Assembly (NCBI GenBank): GCA_009779295.1
Contig: WREN01000124.1
Span: 1 to 6,792, forward strand
Direction: 5' to 3'
DNA: 6,792 nt
Source: Oscillospiraceae bacterium
GTDB lineage: Bacteria > Bacillota > Clostridia > Oscillospirales > CAG-272
Position 1 is the stretch's first letter; every line of letters begins with the position of its first letter. Below the pieces are notes generated by a model, which was not told the origin of the DNA, did no database searches, and saw nothing but the letters and a program-made list of their open reading frames with translations. The translations under genes were made by a program, and so were the position numbers. Positions 1 through 5,367 of this stretch are shown here, in pieces.

Positions 1-1
1 G

Positions 2-967
2 AATACAAGTCCGGCTTACGCAAGAAACGCGTCGTATTACGCGGAAATATACAGCAAACTGCGCAAATCCAATTATTTTTCGGAGGAAATTAAGAAGATA
101 ATCAGGGATACGCCGGAGAAAGAGTATGCTGTAATGCAGAAAGGCGACGGTGAATGGGCATTCTTCGAGAAGTATTACACGAAACAGAAGTTATATGATA
201 TAAACACCGCAGGCAGAACAGAAATGCAGGTCACGAATCCGTTTGACGCGCAAGCGCCGTTTTTTATACGCATTGAAGGGCATTTGTCGTCGAAGGGCGC
301 GAATGAGAGAACGCTCGTGGAAATTGACGAAAATCTGCAAAGAAAGTTAACGTTCACCGGCGAAACCGATATTTCAGGTACCCACGCGTTCATCGTCCGC
401 GTACTCGGCAACAACAGCGACGACGTTATCGGTATCAGGGTTAAGAGCGAATCGATGTACGACGACGCAGTGTGGGATTACGCAATTAAACTCGATTTCG
501 AGGGGTGGCGCGAATTCGTGCTGGTTGAGCGCGAAAACGGCTCGCTTGAGGAATATCCTTTCCCGCCAGCCAGCCATTACGCTCTCTATCGCGGACCGTG
601 CGAATACGGACGCGTGTCGGATATTTCGGTGTATAAGTTCGGTAAGTGCGAAGGCGTTCAGATGGAAAATATCGCAGCGGCAACGCATTTGAGCAATCCG
701 ATTAAGAATCCGACCGTGCAAATCGGCGGAACGTCCGTTACGTTCAATACTTCAATAGGCGAATCGCAATATCTGGAATATTTCCACGGCGACACAACGG
801 CGAAACTCTATTCGGTAGACGGACTATTCGTCGATGTAACGGTAACTGTAAACGGAGACGCGAATGTTCCGGCGGGAGATTTCACGGCAGTTATGTCTGC
901 GGAAGCATCGAATATGCCGTTGAGAGCGACATTGACGTTTGGATTTACGGGACCGGAAGTAAAGTAA
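2..967 (+). CDS. C-terminal part of a large beta-sandwich (carbohydrate-binding-like) protein, 5' truncated
   Basis: The reading frame is open from base 2 to the TAA at 965-967 and gives 321 residues, so the gene starts upstream of the window. The first in-frame ATG (134) has no ribosome binding site, and the codons before it read as ordinary protein, so it is not the start. Residues 1-60 look helical and charged (for example YYAEIYSKLRKS) and could be the tail of a preceding domain. Residues about 65-225 are beta-rich and contain KLDFEGWREFVLVE, then YALYRG and ISVYKF. This resembles galactose-binding-like sandwiches attached to clostridial glycoside hydrolases and surface proteins. Residues about 230-321 form a second Thr/Val-rich, probably Ig-like module ending GFTGPEVK. 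There is no sorting signal or membrane anchor at the C-terminus. A carbohydrate-binding role is inferred. The catalytic part, if any, lies outside the window. A hairpin terminator follows 12 nt after the stop. Confidence 0.75.
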   Translation, partial: NTSPAYARNASYYAEIYSKLRKSNYFSEEIKKIIRDTPEKEYAVMQKGDGEWAFFEKYYTKQKLYDINTAGRTEMQVTNPFDAQAPFFIRIEGHLSSKGANERTLVEIDENLQRKLTFTGETDISGTHAFIVRVLGNNSDDVIGIRVKSESMYDDAVWDYAIKLDFEGWREFVLVERENGSLEEYPFPPASHYALYRGPCEYGRVSDISVYKFGKCEGVQMENIAAATHLSNPIKNPTVQIGGTSVTFNTSIGESQYLEYFHGDTTAKLYSVDGLFVDVTVTVNGDANVPAGDFTAVMSAEASNMPLRATLTFGFTGPEVK

Positions 968-979
968 TAATGCAAAATT

Positions 980-1011
980 AAAGGATGGGCATCGAAATTC
1001 GCCCATCCTTT
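980..1011. terminator. Bidirectional intrinsic terminator between converging genes
   Basis: A perfect 11-bp inverted repeat, AAAGGATGGGC at 980-990 and GCCCATCCTTT at 1001-1011, flanks a 10-nt loop. On the plus strand the stem runs into a short T tract (TTTTCATTT). On the minus strand it runs into TTTTAATTTT. It sits in the 48-nt gap between the stop of the plus-strand gene (967) and the stop of the minus-strand acetyltransferase gene (1016), so it can serve both. The U tracts are modest, so efficiency is uncertain. Confidence 0.85.
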
Positions 1012-1015
1012 TCAT

Positions 1016-1483
1016 TTACCACGTTTTCCTCATCTTGACCGTGATCCAATCCGATTCCGGCCGCCATAGACCTACATATTCCCTTGTCACGACGAACCCG
1101 ACACTGCGATAAAACGCCTGCGTTGAAACGCATACGGGTTTCGTTTTCACCGACCACGCATAGAGTTCGATCTCGCGGAATCCGAGTTGCGTTAAATGTT
1201 CAACGAAATGTTCCATCAATTGCTTGCCGTAACCTTTGTTTTTGTGTTCGCGCGCCGTTACCATCGCCGTGATGTTCGGGCATCCATCCAGACACGTGAA
1301 CATGATGCCGGAAGCGATTTCATCGCCGCTTTTCAGATAGCACAACCGTTGAAACGGCGCGTCGATGGCGACGTCGTCGGCAAAGTTCTCCGTGAAATAT
1401 TCGCCCGCATATGCGCGGATCATCGCAACGAAACGTTCGATGATTTCGGGTGTTGGGTCTTTTTCGATGATGAATTGGGTCAT
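1016..1483 (-). CDS. GNAT family N-acetyltransferase
   Basis: This 155-residue protein has the usual length for a single-domain GNAT enzyme, which transfers an acetyl group from acetyl-CoA to an amine. The acetyl-CoA pyrophosphate-binding motif A is seen around residues 73-90, where KNKGYGKQLM fits the Q/R-x-x-G-x-G/A pattern with Lys in the first place. Motif B is at 123-130 (AFYRSVGF). A C-terminal strand (WITVKMRK) follows. The ATG at 1483 is chosen over the upstream in-frame ATG at 1504. GGAGGAG lies 8 nt before 1483, and the start overlaps the HAD stop as ATGA, which implies translational coupling. The ATG at 1504 lies upstream of that site and would add only MAGGECI, encoded by the ribosome binding site itself. 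It is the last gene of the minus-strand operon. The substrate cannot be read from the sequence. The family includes enzymes acting on aminoglycosides, amino acids, polyamines and protein N-termini. No signal peptide is present, so it is cytoplasmic. Confidence 0.9.
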   Translation of the reverse strand: MTQFIIEKDPTPEIIERFVAMIRAYAGEYFTENFADDVAIDAPFQRLCYLKSGDEIASGIMFTCLDGCPNITAMVTAREHKNKGYGKQLMEHFVEHLTQLGFREIELYAWSVKTKPVCVSTQAFYRSVGFVVTREYVGLWRPESDWITVKMRKTW

Positions 1484-2298
1484 AATACATTCTCCTCCAG
1501 CCATTTCGCAACGCCGTCGTTGTCGTTTGACTCGATAACGGCGGTGGCGATTTCCTTTAGTTCAGGTCTTGCGTTAGACATTGCGTAACATTCGTCCGCA
1601 ACTGAAAACAACGACAAATCGTTTATTTCATCGCCGAAAACGACTAATCTGTCACAGCTGAGTATGGATTTTAATTGCAGCGCGGCATTGGCTTTCGTGG
1701 ATTTAGCGGGTAATAATTCAAGACAGTAATCGTCGCAGTACGGATGTTTTTGATAAAGGCAATCGAAAAGATTATCCGATTTGAAAATTTTATCAATTGG
1801 TAATAAAACAGCATCCGTGTCCATACAACTTAACTCAAAAATTTCGCCGGAATAAAGTTCATTGATATTTTCTACTATAAATAGGCGAGGGTCACCAAAT
1901 CTGGTATCGAGGTAACTTTGCATAGCCGGTGTTACATACCGCTCGATATACATTACCTGCTCTACACTGTTTATGAAAGCATTGACAATTGGATAAATGT
2001 TATGTTTATTGAGAATTTCAGAAATATATTCAACTTCAACCGGTGTAAAAAAGTTTGACAACAAAAGTTTCCGCGTTATGTTTTCAATTATAAACGCGCC
2101 GTTATTGCAAATCACCGGAAATTCCGTGTTCAAACCGACAGTAACTTTCGACGCTGTGACAATCGAACGCGCCGTCGCGTAGGAAAAACATCCGCCATTC
2201 TGAACGAAACGGTTGATAACTTTCGCGGTGTATTCAGATACGCGCTCGTTTGAGCGGAGCAAGGTTCCGTCGAGATCGGAGAGATAGAGCGTTTTCAA
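1480..2298 (-). CDS. Cof-type HAD-IIB family phosphatase
   Basis: This 272-residue cytoplasmic protein has the standard length for Cof-type haloacid dehalogenase phosphatases, which remove phosphate from sugar phosphates, nucleotides or cofactors through an aspartyl-phosphate intermediate. Motif I is DLDGTLL with nucleophile D8 and acid D10. Motif II is in YATAR (T42). Motif III is K202 in the STKANAAL stretch. Motif IV is GDEIND (222-227), which binds Mg2+. The C2B cap domain lies between motifs II and III, roughly residues 85-195. All catalytic residues are present, so it is probably active, with unknown substrate. The start is TTG at 2296-2298. It is supported by GGGGAGG 10 nt upstream and by DLDGTLL at the usual distance from the N-terminus. 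It begins 1 nt after the methyltransferase stop and ends overlapping the acetyltransferase start. The cap region is much more AT-rich than the rest of the operon. Confidence 0.92.
   Translation of the reverse strand: MKTLYLSDLDGTLLRSNERVSEYTAKVINRFVQNGGCFSYATARSIVTASKVTVGLNTEFPVICNNGAFIIENITRKLLLSNFFTPVEVEYISEILNKHNIYPIVNAFINSVEQVMYIERYVTPAMQSYLDTRFGDPRLFIVENINELYSGEIFELSCMDTDAVLLPIDKIFKSDNLFDCLYQKHPYCDDYCLELLPAKSTKANAALQLKSILSCDRLVVFGDEINDLSLFSVADECYAMSNARPELKEIATAVIESNDNDGVAKWLEENVL
1492..1498 (-). promoter_or_regulatory. Ribosome binding site that fixes the GNAT start
   Basis: The minus strand reads GGAGGAG here, 8 nt before the ATG at 1483. It lies inside the last codons of the HAD gene, so acetyltransferase translation probably depends on ribosomes finishing the HAD frame. 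Confidence 0.75.
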
Positions 2299-2299
2299 T

Positions 2300-3217
2300 T
2301 TAAGCTTTCCTCCCCGTCACGATGACATGCATAGTCGCGTTCCAACTCCACGAATCGTCGTCGTTCATGCTCGCGAGCAAATATTCCTGTTCCTGACGTT
2401 TCAGCGAAATCAACTCGTCGAACTCCGTAAACCCATTCTCTGCGAATTTCGGATCTTTCCGCTGTTCTTCAAATATTTCAATGTCACGACCGATACCGGA
2501 TTTTATACGATACTCCTTGAACTCGTCCGACCAGTAGCTGTCGTTGTACGAGAACCCCGAAGCATACGGGTGTATATGGATATCCGTCAATCCGCACTTC
2601 GCGAACAGGCGCGGGTACCGATAAACGCTCCAGTAGTCGTCCTGCTTGAGTTCAGCGACGGTATAGACTTTTCGAAATGCTTGTTCGTGCTTGTCCTGCA
2701 ATTCCCTCATTCTTGTTTCGCCGTCGAACGGCTTGTCACCCGCCCATTTCAAACCCGGAAAGCTCCGCGACGAACATGACGCTGAAACCCACCCGCCGGA
2801 TTTGCACACGCGGATAAGTTCACGTAAACCCGCTTCTACATCCGACAGCACGCCGATGTATGTATGGTTGACGACCGCGTCGAACGTGTTGTCTGCGAAC
2901 GACAGCGCGAACCCATCCTCCTTGACGAATTTCAACTTGTTTGATAACCCTTCCGCTTGCGCTTTGTTGTTAGCATAGTCCACGAATTTCCGGCTTATGT
3001 CGAAGCCCGTCGCCGTTCCGTTATCTAATCCGCGCGCGATGAAACGCGTTAACGTACCGGGTCCGCAGCCGCCGTCAAGCACGTTGTCGGACGGTTTGAT
3101 CCGAAACCAGCGGAAGAATTGCTCGCGCATATCGTCGCGGAACAGAAGCGGGCGTGATTCTTCGAAGTCTGTGTAGTTGGCGCAGTTTTCCCATATTTCG
3201 TTGCTGCTTGTGTTCAT
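2300..3217 (-). CDS. Class I SAM-dependent methyltransferase
   Basis: This 305-residue protein has a Rossmann-fold methyltransferase core in its first half. Motif I, the glycine-rich S-adenosylmethionine loop, is VLDGGCGPGT at residues 46-55. The post-I acidic residue is D73 in GFDIS. D101 in KEDGF is placed to contact adenine. Motif IV is FDAVVNHTYI at 112-121, followed by a helix and the RVCKSGGWV strand typical of UbiE-like enzymes. Residues about 155-290 form a long charged, aromatic-rich extension (for example DDYWSVYRYPRLF) that probably makes the acceptor pocket. The final strand MHVIVTGRK completes the sheet. The ATG at 3217 has GAGGTG 5 nt upstream. It is first in the minus-strand operon and is cytoplasmic. 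The acceptor cannot be deduced. Small-molecule methylation is more likely than RNA or DNA methylation because no nucleic-acid recognition motif is visible. Confidence 0.9.
   Translation of the reverse strand: MNTSSNEIWENCANYTDFEESRPLLFRDDMREQFFRWFRIKPSDNVLDGGCGPGTLTRFIARGLDNGTATGFDISRKFVDYANNKAQAEGLSNKLKFVKEDGFALSFADNTFDAVVNHTYIGVLSDVEAGLRELIRVCKSGGWVSASCSSRSFPGLKWAGDKPFDGETRMRELQDKHEQAFRKVYTVAELKQDDYWSVYRYPRLFAKCGLTDIHIHPYASGFSYNDSYWSDEFKEYRIKSGIGRDIEIFEEQRKDPKFAENGFTEFDELISLKRQEQEYLLASMNDDDSWSWNATMHVIVTGRKA
2309..2315 (-). promoter_or_regulatory. Ribosome binding site supporting a TTG start for the HAD gene
   Basis: The minus strand reads GGGGAGG, 10 nt before the TTG at 2298, within the last codons of the methyltransferase gene. 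There is no ATG or GTG at a suitable distance from it in the HAD frame, so TTG is the best-supported start. Confidence 0.7.
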
Positions 3218-3240
3218 TTTAGCACCTCATTTCAATTAAT

Positions 3241-3249
3241 ATGATAGCA
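3241..3249 (-). promoter_or_regulatory. Possible extended -10 promoter for the methyltransferase-HAD-GNAT operon
   Basis: The minus strand reads TGCTATCAT, an extended -10 (TGn) plus a 4-5/6 match to TATAAT. It lies 24 nt before the methyltransferase ATG and would give a leader of about 16-18 nt. The hexamer 17 bp upstream (ATAGAA) is a poor -35, so the call rests on the extended -10. It overlaps the spacer side of the plus-strand promoter. Confidence 0.4.
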
Positions 3250-3257
3250 TGAAGTTA

Positions 3258-3286
3258 TTGACTTTCTATGTAGATTATGTTACAAT
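3258..3286 (+). promoter_or_regulatory. Housekeeping sigma promoter for the beta-helix / solute-binding operon
   Basis: A -35 box TTGACT (3258-3263), a 17-bp spacer and a -10 box TACAAT (3281-3286) are each one base from consensus, with an additional TG at 3278-3279 making an extended -10. Transcription would start near 3293, giving a leader of about 20 nt before the ATG at 3313. That leaves no room for a riboswitch or leader peptide. An 8-bp palindrome, ACAATTGT (3282-3289), overlaps the -10 box, but it is too short to call an operator. Confidence 0.8.
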
Positions 3287-3298
3287 TGTTTCATTAAA

Positions 3299-3304
3299 AA
3301 GGAG
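3299..3304 (+). promoter_or_regulatory. Ribosome binding site that fixes the beta-helix protein start
   Basis: AAGGAG lies 8 nt before the ATG at 3313. The upstream in-frame GTG at 3304 overlaps this site and so cannot use it, which makes ATG 3313 the start. Confidence 0.85.
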
Positions 3305-3312
3305 TGGATTAT

Positions 3313-5352
3313 ATGAAAATAAATGTAAACAATTTCAACACGGATTTAATTTTACAAGCTATCAACGAAAGTTCGGAAATCATCTTCGAACCCGGCAACT
3401 ATTATTTTTCATCCCCCATCAAACTCAACGGTATTAAAAAAAACCTCACGTTCAAAGCAATGGACGGCGCGCGGTTCATCGGCGGACAACCGGTTTCGGG
3501 CGAAATTAAAATGAACGAAAACGTTTGCTGTATGGATTTGAACATCTCAGACACGGGAGAGTTACTCTCGCGCGGATTCGGTCGTCCGGTATCGCCTTCG
3601 CACTCCGAAATATTTACCGACGGGATACCTCTCAACCTTTCGCGTTACCCCAAGCGCGGTTATCTCACTATCACAAACTTTGTCGAACCCCTCGTAACCG
3701 AATGGTCGGAAAACGCCGGTACACTTGAAGGCGGTTTCTACTACAATTGCGACCAACCAAAGCAATGGGCGGACTCGGACGATATATGGGTTCACGGATA
3801 TTGGTGTTACGACTGGGCGAACTCGTATGAAAAAATCGCTGAAATCGACAAAGATACAGGCAAAATTGTCACCAAAGCGCCGCACGGTCATTACGCTTAC
3901 AAGCCCGGGCAAAGATTTTCATTCCACAATATCTTAGAAGAAGTCACGGAACCCGGCGATTACTACATCGACCGCACCAATTTGAAACTCTATTTCATAC
4001 CGTTCGCGGATATTCCAAACGAAATATTAATCTCAACTCTGAAAGACCCTCTCTGGATTGTAGACGGCTGCGAAAACCTGTGCTTTGAGGGATTCAATAT
4101 CGAAGCTACGTGCGGTATCGGTATGACCGTTTCCAACAGCGAAAACATAAAAATTACGGATTGCGTTTTCAAAAATATCGGCAACTACGCAATAGGCGTC
4201 AATAGTTGCCGCAATGTCACCGTCGAGAACTGTGATATCCACGATTGCGGCGACGGCGGGATCAGCGTTTCCTGCGGCAACCGCATGACGCTCGAGCCGG
4301 GTAATTGCAAAATCTCCAACAACCACATCTATCGCATCGCGAAATGGGTGCGCACGTATCAGACCGCAGTCAATGCGTCAGGCGTTGGAATCGAAATATC
4401 AAACAACTTGATCCACGACTGTCCGCACACGGGAATCCTATTCTGGGGTAACGAAATGAATGTCCACCATAACGAAATATACAGCGCACTGCTTGAAACG
4501 GGCGATGCCGGCGCTGTTTATACCGGACGTGACTTCACGTTCCGCGGCAACGTCGTGGCACACAATTACATCCATCATCTCGGCGGCGTTGGCATGGGAA
4601 CGATGGGGATCTACAACGACGACTGCGTTTCCGGTACGGTCATGGAAGATAATATCTTCTGTGAAGTTCAGCGCGCCGTGTTCTTGGGCGGCGGACGTAA
4701 CTTCCAAGTCAGAGGCAATTTGTTCGTTGACTGCCATCCTTCTGTTGAGATTGACGGCAGGGGAACGTCAACCCATCCTATTTGGCGCAATATGGTTGAC
4801 AATTTCATGCGCGAACGTTATTATGCTGTAAACGCATCGAGCGAGCCGTATATCTCACGTTATCCTGAACTTGCGGAAATCGAAGATTTCTATAATAAAG
4901 GCTTGCCGGTTCCTCCGAACGCATTGATTGAAAACAACATTTTCTGCTCACATCGAAAGATCGAATTCACTTGGGATTGGGAGCCGGGCGAATTTGAAAT
5001 CCGCAGCAACAAATCCATCGGTCGCGACAGCTTCGAGGACTACGGTATCGGTTGGTACAACGACGAAATGTTCGCCATCGGGTTGGATGAATCAAAGCGC
5101 AAAAATAATCCGCCTCGCGTTCTGACAGGATTGACTTACGACGGCGAGAATCTGACATACCGCTACAAAAACTTTTCAGATGTTTCATTTACCGCGAAAG
5201 TAACGTTATATTCATCCGATGGCTCCGAAACTTCTTTCGAAATAGAAATAAACGCTGAAGGAACCATTAAAATTCCGTTCTTAAAAACAAAAGTTACCGT
5301 TGACGCGAGAGCCGATGTTGCAGGAATCCGACCGTGTACAATTAGAATTTAA
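3313..5352 (+). CDS. Cytoplasmic right-handed parallel beta-helix protein, probable polysaccharide-active enzyme
   Basis: This 679-residue protein begins MKINVNNF and has no signal peptide or membrane segment, so it is predicted to stay in the cytoplasm. Residues about 10-60 form a pectate-lyase-like N-cap (IIFEPGNYYF, then LTFKAMDGARFIGG). Residues about 95-250 form an inserted beta domain rich in Trp and Tyr. From about 250 to 545 a right-handed parallel beta-helix is indicated by recurring Asn-turn coils, with Asn at 337, 365, 387, 418, 447, 470 and 542 in I/V-x-x-N-x-I/F contexts. Acidic residues cluster in GDAGAVYTGRD (D398, D407), IYNDDCVSG (D436, D437) and EIDGRG (D481). A C-terminal beta-sandwich covers about 600-679. 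The layout resembles beta-helix glycoside hydrolases such as GH141, but I cannot assign a family or substrate. A pectate or alginate lyase or an epimerase is an alternative. It heads an operon and its stop overlaps the next gene's ribosome binding site. Confidence 0.85.
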   Translation: MKINVNNFNTDLILQAINESSEIIFEPGNYYFSSPIKLNGIKKNLTFKAMDGARFIGGQPVSGEIKMNENVCCMDLNISDTGELLSRGFGRPVSPSHSEIFTDGIPLNLSRYPKRGYLTITNFVEPLVTEWSENAGTLEGGFYYNCDQPKQWADSDDIWVHGYWCYDWANSYEKIAEIDKDTGKIVTKAPHGHYAYKPGQRFSFHNILEEVTEPGDYYIDRTNLKLYFIPFADIPNEILISTLKDPLWIVDGCENLCFEGFNIEATCGIGMTVSNSENIKITDCVFKNIGNYAIGVNSCRNVTVENCDIHDCGDGGISVSCGNRMTLEPGNCKISNNHIYRIAKWVRTYQTAVNASGVGIEISNNLIHDCPHTGILFWGNEMNVHHNEIYSALLETGDAGAVYTGRDFTFRGNVVAHNYIHHLGGVGMGTMGIYNDDCVSGTVMEDNIFCEVQRAVFLGGGRNFQVRGNLFVDCHPSVEIDGRGTSTHPIWRNMVDNFMRERYYAVNASSEPYISRYPELAEIEDFYNKGLPVPPNALIENNIFCSHRKIEFTWDWEPGEFEIRSNKSIGRDSFEDYGIGWYNDEMFAIGLDESKRKNNPPRVLTGLTYDGENLTYRYKNFSDVSFTAKVTLYSSDGSETSFEIEINAEGTIKIPFLKTKVTVDARADVAGIRPCTIRI

Positions 5353-5358
5353 AGGAGG
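5351..5358 (+). promoter_or_regulatory. Ribosome binding site of the solute-binding protein gene, overlapping the preceding stop
   Basis: AAAGGAGG at 5351-5358 is near-perfect, lies 9 nt before the ATG at 5368 and shares bases with the TAA stop of the beta-helix gene (5350-5352). The tight junction, with no terminator or promoter, places both genes on one transcript. Confidence 0.85.
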
Positions 5359-5367
5359 AAAACCTAA

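Noticed and set aside
134..967. Complete gene starting at ATG 134
   Set aside because: There is no ribosome binding site before it, and the frame is open and protein-like back to base 2, so the gene is truncated by the window edge.
1484..1504. ATG at 1504 as the GNAT start
   Set aside because: The extra codons cover the ribosome binding site itself, and the ATGA overlap and spacing favour 1483.
1196..1588. 130-residue plus-strand reading frame across the acetyltransferase and HAD genes
   Set aside because: It is antisense to two clearly recognised genes, lacks a ribosome binding site, and has no recognisable domain.
2327..2779. 150-residue plus-strand reading frame opposite the methyltransferase gene
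   Set aside because: It is a mirror frame of a gene with intact catalytic motifs, with arginine- and proline-rich composition typical of shadow frames.
3282..3289. ACAATTGT palindrome at the plus-strand -10 box as an operator
   Set aside because: It is only 8 bp, its flanks do not pair, and half of it is the promoter hexamer, so chance explains it.
3304..3312. GTG at 3304 as the start of the beta-helix protein
   Set aside because: It overlaps the AAGGAG ribosome binding site, while ATG 3313 lies at the ideal 8-nt distance.
4250..4860. Tandem DNA repeats in the beta-helix coding region
   Set aside because: The periodicity is at protein level (beta-helix coils about 22-31 residues apart). 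The DNA does not repeat, so no repeat element is called.
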